Shown here: positions 20,098 to 28,720 of the stretch, piece after piece
Layout: the number at the start of each line of letters is the position of its first letter
How positions within the stretch are numbered: the stretch's first letter is position 1
DNA from: Pelagibaculum spongiae
GTDB lineage: Bacteria; Pseudomonadota; Gammaproteobacteria; Enterobacterales; Pelagibaculaceae
DNA length: 64,000 bases
Direction: 5' to 3'
Assembly (NCBI RefSeq): GCF_003097315.1
Contig: NZ_QDDL01000001.1
Coordinates: 186,001 to 250,000, forward strand
Program-made: the position numbers and the translations under genes
The notes under the pieces: generated by a model
Databases searched by the model: none
Seen by the model: the letters and a program-made list of their open reading frames with translations, nothing else
Told to the model about the DNA's origin: nothing

Positions 20098-21793
20098 GTA
20101 ACCATTCAGCATGTCACACCAACCGATCCAATTTCTCCTGAATAAAGTCCGGCCATTTACCCGCAAATAATAACGACAAAGCTTCCCCAACACCGACCCC
20201 ATTTTTTTGGCAGGTCGATATATAGCTCCGGATTCTGCAATACGCTTTCACGCCATCCCATGAGCGGAAGCAGCCTGATATCTTCTGCTGAACCTTGCTC
20301 ATACGGAAGTCCCGTTCACCCTGATTATTGGTAAACGGTGCTCGGGTATTACTCATAAACCGCAGCACGTCTGCTTCAAAATCTCGCAGCCGTTCTAATA
20401 AATTTCTCGATTTACTTCGTGCTAATTTCCCTCGTTTTAATTGACCTTTTTTATCCGCTTTTTTTGGCTCAGGTGCCGGGCATTCCCGGTCACCTGCTTT
20501 TAATATTTTTCGATATCGCTTCACCCATTTTTGACACTGCTTTTCATCCAACTCACCCCCCGCCTCATTGACTGCTTTATTCATTTCATAATGCAGATCT
20601 TCCATTGCCTTGGCCTACTGCTGGCCATGTTGCTCATGGGTTCGCGCCAAGTCACGTACATGAGGGGCGTTACACAATACATGCAAGCATAGCACAAATC
20701 GGTAGTAGCTTTTCCAGTGATCGTGTACCAATAAACCGGTAAATTTAGGCAAGATGTCGATCGCTTCCATTGCCTCGATACCTCTTGATTCATGCGCTTC
20801 AATCCACGTCCAGCGGTCATTGCTCGCGACATGTAGCCACTTTCGTTTACCATTGATATTGACGCCGGTTTCATCGGCATGAATCAAATCTCCAGCACGC
20901 AAAATAGCCGGTACTAACTGAGCAAATGGCTTCAGTCGATGAAAAGCTTCCTGATTAAAATTGGCAAGGCTACCGGTGCTGATTGGCGCATCCAATATCT
21001 CAGCGAAGTGCTTTTGAGTCCGTTCATAAGGAATCAGCTGGTAGCTCGACATATAAACCGCGTTGGCTTTAAACTCATTGCCATATTGTATTGGCCGAGT
21101 GACCCCTTGCGGAAACTCAGCAACAAACTGGTTACCCTGCTCGTCTTGTAGAATCTGCGCCCGATATTCGGTGACATATCGGGTAATACGAACATCAACT
21201 ACTTGGCGGCTTTCACTGCCAACAACACGGTATTTTCCTTTCGGCAATTGGCTACGATCAATCGTAATATCCAGCACTTCATCTGGGTCTTTCACCGGTG
21301 ATAAATTACTGCCTTTATGGCCAGGCTGCCCGCCTGGGTTTTTATTGCTTTTGGCGCGCGATTTCTTTTCTCGATTAGGATCTGCCGATGGCGGAATGCT
21401 GGAGTTTTTGCTGTTTAGCCCTTTGCTATCAAGCAATATCTTAACGACGAGCATCAGCATACGAACCATCGCCACCAGTTCGGGCGGTAAGCTTTTGCTT
21501 TTGGCTAACAATCGCTCGGTTTCAGCGATGGTTTTATTAATTTCGATTGAGTCCATGCGGTTATTATCGCACAGGTTTTCAGGGTGGTTTTTTTGTCTCT
21601 GAGGCTTACTGTGGCGACTTTTTAGAAGCGGAATGCTGATGCGCTATTCTGAGCAAAAAACATTGATAATCAGGTGTGTTAATAGCAGTTTAATGCGGCG
21701 TTTAAGTGGTATTCTGAAAGAGGTGCTTAAATTCGGGAAAATATCAAAAAACCTGTCAAGCGATTTTTATATTAAATTGTGCTGAATGGTTAC
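20098..21793 (-). mobile_element. IS66-family element, copy 1 (transposase nonsense-mutated)
   Basis: 1696 bp bounded by 14-bp terminal inverted repeats GTAACCATTCAGCA / TGCTGAATGGTTAC. Exact 8-bp target duplications AAACAAAG flank it (20090-20097 and 21794-21801), as expected for IS66. It carries a single DDE transposase and no TnpA/TnpB accessory genes, as in the ISBst12-type subgroup. It is nearly identical to the copy at 44736-46432 but inverted; a 6- versus 7-base homopolymer upstream of the transposase explains the 1-bp length difference. It inserted into the 3' end of the gene at 21767-22114. Confidence 0.93.
20114..21556 (-). pseudogene. IS66-family transposase, interrupted by an in-frame amber codon
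   Basis: Same 480-codon length as the intact copy at 44974-46416. The codon at 20615-20617 is TAG where the other copy has TGG (Trp after DGQQ), splitting it into 313-residue and 163-residue pieces in the same frame; this is a stop, not a frameshift. Several other substitutions distinguish it (for example HYEMNK versus YEMNT). The N-terminal helix, zinc-finger-like middle and DDE core are otherwise present. Unless the amber codon is suppressed the element cannot move itself, though the other copy might act in trans. Confidence 0.9.
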
Positions 21794-22114
21794 AAACAAA
21801 GCAACAAAAGCAAGACTGATAATTGAAGCTGATTGATAATTCCTTCCAGCCTTAACCACTCGCACAACCTCCAACAAAAACGCTAAAGCCGCCAAGACAA
21901 TTGAAATTGTCAAAAACAAATAAAGTGCATTTTTTTCAATAAAAAAGAACGGCGTTGGCCGAGCAATAGAAGTGGCGCCTGCAAGCTGACTTACCGTGAA
22001 CCAATCTGTTACCTGCATTATTATTTGATCCGCGCCATCAATCGCTAGTGCATGCCTAGTTAATAGCGCCATCGCAAAGGCAGCAATTAAAATCAACCAA
22101 CCTTTCCATCTCAT
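21767..22114 (-). CDS. Small membrane protein with IS-altered C-terminus
   Basis: 115 residues, unrecognised. An N-terminal signal or anchor helix (ILIAAFAMALLT) and two further hydrophobic segments (about residues 63-82 and 96-108) suggest a small inner-membrane protein. The last eight residues and the stop lie inside the IS66 end, so insertion at 21793/21794 replaced the natural tail. Joining the sequence across the element through the AAACAAAG duplication restores a frame that adds FDFKLFVTI and stops at TAG, giving 116 residues. The protein may still be functional since only the extreme C-terminus changed. Confidence 0.6.
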   Translation of the reverse strand: MRWKGWLILIAAFAMALLTRHALAIDGADQIIMQVTDWFTVSQLAGATSIARPTPFFFIEKNALYLFLTISIVLAALAFLLEVVRVVKAGRNYQSASIISLAFVALFVTIQHNLI

Positions 22115-22140
22115 TCCCCGGACTCTCTTTCAACTTCAGT

Positions 22141-22213
22141 CAATCGCTTTGGTAGGCACCCACTTTGCATCAAACATTAATGCTACTTTTAGCTACGCCA
22201 TATTCAAAAGAAC
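22141..22213. repeat. Diverged direct repeat, left of the HAD gene
   Basis: CAATCGCTT...GCATCAAACATTAATGCTAC... up to AAAAGAA. It matches 23031-23102 in the same orientation with scattered substitutions over about 70 bases (roughly three quarters identical by eye). The two copies bracket the 22303-23013 gene. Confidence 0.65.
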
Positions 22214-22302
22214 AAACCCACAAGCCAACAACTAAAGAAATCATTACTATACTGCCATATCATAACCATTAATTTGACCATACAACTTCAAACGGACCTG
22301 AT

Positions 22303-23013
22303 ATGTGGCACATTTTCTTTGATCTCGATTTAACTTTAATTTGCCGAAGAGACGCCACACAACATCCATCCAAGCCTCAACTCACCAATATTTCACAACA
22401 TGTCATCGGAAACCTTTCTACCGGCGCGACAAACCAATACAACCCAACCGATCCCATTTGCAGCCCAATCTACCAGCAACAACACACAGAGTTCTTTGAA
22501 CATTTCGCAAGAAATGCAGCAGGAAAAGCCAAATTGTTTTTTATCTCTGCTGGTGATTACCCAGAAATAAAAACAAAAACCATTTTAAAAATGTTCTTTG
22601 CAAGAAGTGAATCTTCACAGCACCTCATAGACAATGCAGGTTATTTTGAGCGCAATGATTTATTGCCTTTTGCCAATATTGACTATGATAAAACCCCTGA
22701 AGCAGAAAGAATTACTGCCATGGCAGAAGCTAAAGCTATGATGATGCAACTTCAGAGCGGTGAATTCGCAAGTGCCAACTCAGGACAGTCAATCTCCCCT
22801 CTTAATGTCATATTAATTGACGATGAACCAGCAAATCGGCAAGCTGTATTAAAAAAATATTTTCAAGTAATCAACCCTTGTGCAGCTAGTTACACTGCAC
22901 GCCTTCAAACATTGCAATCACTCATCCCTAGTGGCATGCATAGGTTTATTAAAGATGATCAAGATCGCCCCCGAAAAACACTAAGCGAATTAATGCAATC
23001 ACTCGAAATATAG
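22303..23013 (+). CDS. HAD-like hydrolase of unknown role
   Basis: 236 residues. HAD motif I at residues 5-12 (FFDLDLTL, DxDxT intact), a motif II-like Ser in FFISAGDY, and a motif IV-like acidic pair in VILIDDEPANR. A catalytic lysine (motif III) is not obvious. No signal peptide. I cannot assign a substrate; such HAD proteins are phosphatases or related. It lies in accessory DNA between two diverged direct repeats and next to an IS, and looks acquired. An ordinary housekeeping phosphatase cannot be excluded. Confidence 0.6.
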   Translation: MWHIFFDLDLTLICRRDATQHPSKPQLTNISQHVIGNLSTGATNQYNPTDPICSPIYQQQHTEFFEHFARNAAGKAKLFFISAGDYPEIKTKTILKMFFARSESSQHLIDNAGYFERNDLLPFANIDYDKTPEAERITAMAEAKAMMMQLQSGEFASANSGQSISPLNVILIDDEPANRQAVLKKYFQVINPCAASYTARLQTLQSLIPSGMHRFIKDDQDRPRKTLSELMQSLEI

Positions 23014-23030
23014 ATGAACACCTGTGCAAC

Positions 23031-23102
23031 CAATCGCTTCATGAAGGCTTGCTATGCATCAAACACTAACGCTACTTTTGTCTACGTTACATTTAAAAGA
23101 AG
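23031..23102. repeat. Diverged direct repeat, right of the HAD gene
   Basis: Second copy of the repeat at 22141-22213: CAATCGCTT, then GCATCAAACACTAACGCTAC... up to AAAAGAA. Together they enclose the HAD gene in a unit of about 890 bp. Confidence 0.65.
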
Positions 23103-23187
23103 AATCCTGAACCAACAAAGCTAGCAACTGCCAGAAGCAGGCTCAACGGGTCACCGCCCCAGCAACATAATGCATCAGCAAACTTCA

Positions 23188-23518
23188 GAAATCACCCCAC
23201 ATTTCATGTTCCTTTTATGCTCATTTTGATGCAACATACCCTAACGGAATTCCAAAAAATAACAAACAACAATAAGGAGTTGCCAAGCATGTCTATTGCT
23301 CAACCAGAAGCCAAAATTGAGACAATTACACCCGTTTCAAACAAGAGCAAGCAACCCCTCATCATTGAAAGCACCGGTCTGCCAAAGTTAGGTCGCAAAG
23401 AATATGAGCGGGAAAAACGCAAGCTGCAAATCGAACTGATTAAGATGCAGAACTGGGTGAAAACCAGTGGCGAGAAAGTCATCATCTTGTTCGAAGGTCG
23501 CGATGCTGCCGGTAAGGG
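23188..23518 (+). repeat. 331-bp direct repeat of the ppk2 5' region, left copy
   Basis: Matches 30950-31281 with about a dozen substitutions and one indel. It covers the ppk2 upstream region, ribosome-binding site and the first 77 codons, ending exactly in the Walker A codons (GGTAAGGG), after which the two diverge completely. The coding differences are all synonymous. Confidence 0.9.
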
Positions 23519-23561
23519 GTCGGCTGAGCCTGTAAACAACTCCGTGCAACTATTTGTTTAA
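23289..23561 (+). pseudogene. Truncated polyphosphate kinase 2, N-terminal fragment
   Basis: 90-residue frame from the ATG at 23289 behind AAGGAG. The first 77 residues are identical to the complete ppk2 at 31052 and end at GRDAAGKG; 13 unrelated residues follow before a stop. The catalytic body is missing, so no kinase activity is expected, though the promoter and start region are preserved and a short peptide could be made. Confidence 0.9.
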
Positions 23562-23616
23562 TTGAACATTACCACATTTTATTGCAGGTGAAGCGAGCCG
23601 ATCGAGCCCTTAACAA

Positions 23617-24672
23617 CTACCAAGTCCCGACAAAGCCATTCTCTCTTGGTTGAATACTCGCAAGAATCGTCATCAACATATCTAAAGATTTTCCACGATC
23701 TGCAATTTGCGGCCAATCATTAATGTTAATGGTGCCGCGAATTTTAATTGATGGATGACGTGTTGTTCCGAATTTAGGGCTGCTAGAGAGCCATTTGAAT
23801 TTTACTGCTTCACGATGATATGGATGCAAAGCAACTGCTAAATAACCATCAAACCCCGCCACCTTGACACGTTTGTTGGAAAATACACTCAGCATTCGTT
23901 TAAATGGGCCACGCTGACCATCAATCATTTTCTTCCAACCTTCGTTATAAGCCACCGATTCAACACGCATGAAACTCATGTCGCCCAGCTTGTATTCCAC
24001 CGCGTACAACTCATTTTCATAAGCGCGCTGACGATTGAAAAGCAATTGATTATTCAGGCATAAACCCAACTGATTATGAGGCCAAGGTGCATGATTTACT
24101 AAGTTCATTTCGGAAAGCACGTTGTCAATCAACGACTGGTATTGTGACTCGAAGGTACCATTTCTTTCATATAGCGTGCCTCTTGAAAGACCTTCTTTCC
24201 CTGAAACCCCTAACTTCAGCTCAGCAAAATCTTTATATAAAAAAACATTTGAAAAATTTACTGGTCCATTTTTACTGTAGCTTTCCTGCATTCTTCGATT
24301 AATCCCAAGCATTTGCATGTCCCCCCTTTCAAAACTAGAGATATATTGCGTAGCCTCTCGCCGAGATTTTTTGGTTTCAATATTCGCCTCCCATTTTTCC
24401 ACCCGATCATTACCATAATGAAATCCAACCTCATTTTCTGTTTGCCGATCATTAAAAGTTAAATGCAGGAATTCGCTTTCCAGCTGCGAAGAAATAATTG
24501 TTGAACCAATGGGTAGCTTCATTTCAAACCGGCCAGCGCAGTAGCTGTTAAAAAATTTAATTTCCTTATCTTGATCCACTTTTATTTCCCTAGTTTGTAC
24601 ACACGAGACCAACAAGCAACACACCAGAAAACTAAACGCTAATCGCAGATAAAAATTTTTTATTACAGACAT
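23617..24672 (-). CDS. Tli4-like lipoprotein immunity protein, paralogue 3
   Basis: 351 residues. Lipoprotein signal with lipobox LLVSC at about residues 20-24, so it is probably an inner- or outer-membrane lipoprotein facing the periplasm. It ends in ENGFVGTW like its two neighbours. Residues 1-80 and about 186-351 are nearly identical to paralogue 2, while about 81-185 differ strongly. I infer a Tli4-type immunity role from the tandem position behind an LCAT/Tle4-like lipase; no immunity activity can be read from sequence alone. Last gene of a four-gene minus-strand run. Confidence 0.6.
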   Translation of the reverse strand: MSVIKNFYLRLAFSFLVCCLLVSCVQTREIKVDQDKEIKFFNSYCAGRFEMKLPIGSTIISSQLESEFLHLTFNDRQTENEVGFHYGNDRVEKWEANIETKKSRREATQYISSFERGDMQMLGINRRMQESYSKNGPVNFSNVFLYKDFAELKLGVSGKEGLSRGTLYERNGTFESQYQSLIDNVLSEMNLVNHAPWPHNQLGLCLNNQLLFNRQRAYENELYAVEYKLGDMSFMRVESVAYNEGWKKMIDGQRGPFKRMLSVFSNKRVKVAGFDGYLAVALHPYHREAVKFKWLSSSPKFGTTRHPSIKIRGTININDWPQIADRGKSLDMLMTILASIQPRENGFVGTW

Positions 24673-24702
24673 ATTCTTATCCTAGGAAGCACAAAACAAG
24701 CT

Positions 24703-25755
24703 TTACCAAGTCCCGACAAAGCCATTCTCTCTCGGCTGAATGCTCGCAAGAATCGTCATCAACATATCTAGAGACTTTCCGCGATCTGCAATTTGCGGCC
24801 AATCATTAATGTTAATGGTGCCGCGAATTTTAATTGATGGATGACGTGTCGTGCCAAACTTCGGACTGCTAGAGAGCCATTTGAATTTTACCGCTTCACG
24901 ATGATATGGATGCAAAGCAACCGCTAAATAACCATCAAACCCAGCCACCTTGACACGTTTGTTGGAAAAAACACTTAGCATGCGCTTGAATGGGCCACGC
25001 TGGCCATCAATCATTTTCTTCCAACCTTCGTTATACGCCACCGATTCAATACGAATAAAACTCATGTCACCTAACTTATATTCCACCGCATACAGTTCAT
25101 TTTTATAAGCTTTTTGACGATTAAAAACCAGTTGATTATTCAAACATAAACCCAACTGGTTGTGCGGCCAGGGCACATGCTTTACTAGGTTCATTTCAGA
25201 AAGTACGTTTTTGGCCAATTGCTGATACTGAACCTCAAACTTTTCAACCTCTGGATCTAAAACACCTATCGATCCTACCTCCTTTCCAGAAATAGCAAAT
25301 TCAAGTTGTGGAAAATCTTTATACACCAGAACTTCCGTCATATAAGCAGGATCCAGCTTATTGTACTGACTATCATATAGGTGCGTCATACCAATCAATC
25401 CAATACCATTTGACGCTTTCTGCTCAACATAATCGTTCCCCCACTTGACCCTAATTTTCTCTGCACTATTTTCCCAGACAGCTTTTCGGTTTTGGCCAAG
25501 GTGCAAGCCAACAGCATTCTCTGTCTGGCGGTCATTAAAAGTTAAATGCAAAAACTCACTTTCCAATTGCGAAGAAATAATTGTTGAACCAATGGGTAGC
25601 TTCATTTCAAATCGGCCAGCGCAGTGGCTGTTAAAAAATTTAATTTCCTTATCTTGATCCACTTTTATTTCCCTGGTTTGTGCGCACGAGACCAACAAGC
25701 AACACACCAGAAAACTAAACGCTAACTGCAAATAAAATTGTTTTATTACGGACAT
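24703..25755 (-). CDS. Tli4-like lipoprotein immunity protein, paralogue 2
   Basis: 350 residues with lipobox LLVSC. Shares WPHNQLGLCLNNQL, GPFKRMLSVFSNK and ENGFVGTW with paralogue 3 and, more distantly, with paralogue 1. The DNA as well as the protein is nearly identical to paralogue 3 at both ends, so one arose from the other recently or they are kept alike by gene conversion. The variable middle (about 81-185) is the likely specificity region. It sits 32 bases after paralogue 1 in the same direction. Confidence 0.6.
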   Translation of the reverse strand: MSVIKQFYLQLAFSFLVCCLLVSCAQTREIKVDQDKEIKFFNSHCAGRFEMKLPIGSTIISSQLESEFLHLTFNDRQTENAVGLHLGQNRKAVWENSAEKIRVKWGNDYVEQKASNGIGLIGMTHLYDSQYNKLDPAYMTEVLVYKDFPQLEFAISGKEVGSIGVLDPEVEKFEVQYQQLAKNVLSEMNLVKHVPWPHNQLGLCLNNQLVFNRQKAYKNELYAVEYKLGDMSFIRIESVAYNEGWKKMIDGQRGPFKRMLSVFSNKRVKVAGFDGYLAVALHPYHREAVKFKWLSSSPKFGTTRHPSIKIRGTININDWPQIADRGKSLDMLMTILASIQPRENGFVGTW

Positions 25756-25787
25756 ACTTTTTTATTCCCGAAAGTACAACCCAAATA

Positions 25788-26813
25788 TTACCAAGTACCA
25801 ACAAAGCCATTTTCTCTTGGTTTGATCGTTGAAAGAATCGTCATCAACAAATCGGTTGAATTTCCAACCTCTGAAAGCCCCGGCCAATCTTCTATTTCAA
25901 TCGTACCTTCAATCTTGAGCGCTGGAAAACGAGTGGTCCCAAATTTCGCATCAGTAGAAATCCATCTAAAATCTACTGCAGATTCACTGTAGCGGTTATC
26001 ACTGATTGCCAGATTGCCTTTAAAGCCCGCAACGGTTAATTTTTTGGATGCAAAAAGGCTGAGGACTTTGTTAAATGCACCCTTTCGGCCATCAACCAGT
26101 TTTTCCCATTTATCACTGTATGCGATAGATTCAAATTTAAAATAACTACCCTCGCCTAATCTAAATCCAACTTTATAAAATTCATTCTCATATGCACGAT
26201 TTTGATTAAAAACCAACTGATTACTCAAGCACAACCCTAACTGGTTGTGCGGCCATGAAAAGTCTTTAATCAATATATTTTCTTTAATAATTTTTGAAAG
26301 AGAAGCATTCAATTGATCTTGGTAGTTCCCTTTTTCATCAAGATAAAACCCATGACCCTGCCCTTCTTTAATTGAAAGAGAAAAATCAGATTTTGGAAAT
26401 TTTTTCAATACATAAACATCAGACAAGTTCGATTCACCTGTCTCTCTAAAAGCATCAAAATGCTGGTTGAGCACAACTACTTTCACTTCTGATTGATTCT
26501 CTTTGTAAGCATAATCAGCATTTTTTTTCTTACGATCAATCTCAATAGCGTCTTTCCAGCGCTCCTCTCCTTCAACGCCATGGAATAAGCCTAGGCTCCC
26601 GATAGATTCAGCTTCTGAAAAATCGACATCCAAATGTTCACTCAACATCAATGATTCAACTAACTTTGATCGCAAAGGAAGCTGCAATTGAAAACGACCT
26701 ATGCAATATTCTTGAAAAAAATCTTGATCATCCATGTTCAGATCCTTTGCTTTAATACAACCGACTAGCGATATAACTAGTGAAGCAATCATCAAACGAT
26801 TAAGAAACACCAT
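25788..26813 (-). CDS. Tli4-like lipoprotein immunity protein, paralogue 1 (effector-proximal)
   Basis: 341 residues from the ATG at 26813, chosen because GAGG lies 9 bases upstream; an ATG at 26828 is also possible and itself contains that GAGG. Lipobox LVGC at about residues 15-18. It overlaps the lipase stop by 14 bases, so the two are translationally coupled, and it is most likely the cognate immunity of that lipase. It is the most diverged of the three but keeps WPHNQLGLCLSNQL, KFGTTRFPALKI and ENGFVGTW. Confidence 0.62.
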   Translation of the reverse strand: MVFLNRLMIASLVISLVGCIKAKDLNMDDQDFFQEYCIGRFQLQLPLRSKLVESLMLSEHLDVDFSEAESIGSLGLFHGVEGEERWKDAIEIDRKKKNADYAYKENQSEVKVVVLNQHFDAFRETGESNLSDVYVLKKFPKSDFSLSIKEGQGHGFYLDEKGNYQDQLNASLSKIIKENILIKDFSWPHNQLGLCLSNQLVFNQNRAYENEFYKVGFRLGEGSYFKFESIAYSDKWEKLVDGRKGAFNKVLSLFASKKLTVAGFKGNLAISDNRYSESAVDFRWISTDAKFGTTRFPALKIEGTIEIEDWPGLSEVGNSTDLLMTILSTIKPRENGFVGTW

Positions 26814-28575
26814 ACTTATAATCCTCATAAAATGATTTTTCTATGTAATGCTCCAATTCAGATTTTACTGCTTGCCTCACTTCCCCAGAATCGTAAAACT
26901 CTTGATGCGCTTCTCCTTCAACTATCGGGAGCTTAACCCCGCATCCAAGAGCGAGCTGATTTCCAGCGCCTTGATGTACCGTTCCATCACCCGGTGCGCT
27001 TGGATTTTTTAGCTCAAATGTTACGGTTTGCAGCTTGGGATCTGCTACAGCACTATGGCCATTTAAAAATGGAAATTTTTCATGCTGCTTAACTTGTTGC
27101 TGATATTCATCTAGATCAGCAGCACTAGTCAGCGTAATATTTCTTTTGCTGAAGAATTTATTTGTAGAATTTTCATCCGCTAATAGCCAGTCACTACATA
27201 CTCCTCGCGGATAATCATTTCCTGACCATATACACTCGTCATATGAAGGAAACTGAATATCAAGATCTTCATTAAATAGGATCAATGTTTCTAAGTGAAA
27301 TTTATTAGATAATAAACTATGAAAATTTTTAACCATGGAAATCCTAATCCTATGATTTAATCCTAACTTTCCATAATCTACCTGAACTTTTTTTCTATCA
27401 GGCATCAGCAAATCGACAGACACAAAGCTGTACCAACTATCCAAGTCCTTATAAAATTCATAGATATTTAGCCCCTGATATCCTTCAAGCAAACTAGTTT
27501 TTTCACCTTGATCATTTTCAATCCACAACCAATCACGGGTACCATCAACCTTTTTGTAATGTTGATTTGGCAGCAATTCCAAACCACCTTGGCAAAACCC
27601 CAGAATTGCAGACACTTCTGCTCCATTTACACCCAGCACAAGACCCTCAAAATAAGGATAACCATGATGAGCATTAGCATAAGTCGCTGGACTGCCATGA
27701 GTTGGCATTGCGCCATGGATCATTTTATCTATCACGGCACCATCTAAAATTGCAGCAGAACGAGCAACATAACCGCCCATAGAATGGGTAATCACTACAA
27801 TTTTAACTTTCTCTGGAGGTATGTCGGCCAGTTCAGATAATTCTTTCCTAATTTCAACTAAGCGCTGCTTCAGCCGTTTACCTGAATCCCGATTACTCAA
27901 CATCCAATTATAACCAACTGCATAGGTTTGAATTTTATAGCCGGGGAATTTACGAGCAACATCACCGCAAGCAATCTCTTTTTCCAAAAAATTTAAATAA
28001 TTGCCATAACTATCCCAAGAAATTTCGCCCCAGCCACGCGATTTGATTTCTTCGGTTCCAAGGCCTGTTCGACCTGTAATGGTATAGAAATATCTATCAG
28101 TCCCATCATCCACTTCGAGCAATCCATCATCTCTAATGACAGCTCCTAGCTGAGTATTTACTAATAAAGCTTTTCGATCTGCAGCATCTGAAAATGTAAA
28201 TTCAGCCAAACTTTTTACAAAACGATATTTTCGACGTCCTTGCCGATACACCTCCGAAGCATCGTTTTTTAATTTCCCATAACTTCCTACCCCAACTTTT
28301 TTTAGGCTGTTATAAGACTTCGTCCAAAACGACGCATCTGAAGCTACCTCATAAGATTCCAGCTTCTCTTTATTTCTTTGGGCAGCTTCATCGAAAGCTG
28401 GTGATAACGATCCATGCTGGCCAGCCGCAGGGTCCCAAACAACCTCTTGGGTTTTGGTATTTCTTAATCGACTACCCATAATCCCCGGCACAAATACCAG
28501 CGCAATTGCTCCGGGCTTACAACGGCAAGGCTCGACGTTTGGGTTGGGTTTGGTGCTTGGATCGCAACAGTTCAT
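26800..28575 (-). CDS. LCAT/Tle4-like phospholipase, probable T6SS effector
   Basis: 591 residues from the ATG at 28575, with AAGGAGG 5 bases upstream (a weaker ATG lies at 28602). An unusual Cys-rich start (MNCCD...PCRCKPG) leads into VFVPGIMGSRL, the LCAT-family oxyanion signature. The nucleophile is Ser265 in THSMGG, the probable catalytic Asp is D530 in GDGTV and the His is H557 in GEAHQEF, so the triad is complete. There is no signal peptide, as expected for a type VI cargo. Tle4-type lipases attack phospholipids in the target cell and are paired with periplasmic Tli4. Assignment to T6SS rests on the family and the adjacent lipoproteins; no vgrG, PAAR or T6SS structural gene is in the window. 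Confidence 0.68.
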   Translation of the reverse strand: MNCCDPSTKPNPNVEPCRCKPGAIALVFVPGIMGSRLRNTKTQEVVWDPAAGQHGSLSPAFDEAAQRNKEKLESYEVASDASFWTKSYNSLKKVGVGSYGKLKNDASEVYRQGRRKYRFVKSLAEFTFSDAADRKALLVNTQLGAVIRDDGLLEVDDGTDRYFYTITGRTGLGTEEIKSRGWGEISWDSYGNYLNFLEKEIACGDVARKFPGYKIQTYAVGYNWMLSNRDSGKRLKQRLVEIRKELSELADIPPEKVKIVVITHSMGGYVARSAAILDGAVIDKMIHGAMPTHGSPATYANAHHGYPYFEGLVLGVNGAEVSAILGFCQGGLELLPNQHYKKVDGTRDWLWIENDQGEKTSLLEGYQGLNIYEFYKDLDSWYSFVSVDLLMPDRKKVQVDYGKLGLNHRIRISMVKNFHSLLSNKFHLETLILFNEDLDIQFPSYDECIWSGNDYPRGVCSDWLLADENSTNKFFSKRNITLTSAADLDEYQQQVKQHEKFPFLNGHSAVADPKLQTVTFELKNPSAPGDGTVHQGAGNQLALGCGVKLPIVEGEAHQEFYDSGEVRQAVKSELEHYIEKSFYEDYKYGVS

Positions 28576-28720
28576 GCAGCCTCCTTGCTCTCTAAAGGTC
28601 ATCCGTGACCAGAGGAAAAAGATTAGCTGGGATTTAAACGGCGGGGAATAGCCAATATCTCACAGGGCGTTAAGATATTGACCACAATTTGATTTGGTTT
28701 TTATCCATTAAAAGCAGGCA

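Noticed and set aside
20605-20617. Apparent frameshift in IS66 copy 1
   Set aside because: Comparison with copy 2 shows equal length and a TGG to TAG change, so it is a nonsense codon in the same frame.
21063-21602. 179-codon open frame on the opposite strand of the IS66 transposase
   Set aside because: Present at the same place in both IS copies, antisense to the transposase, with a Ser/Leu-rich nonsense composition.
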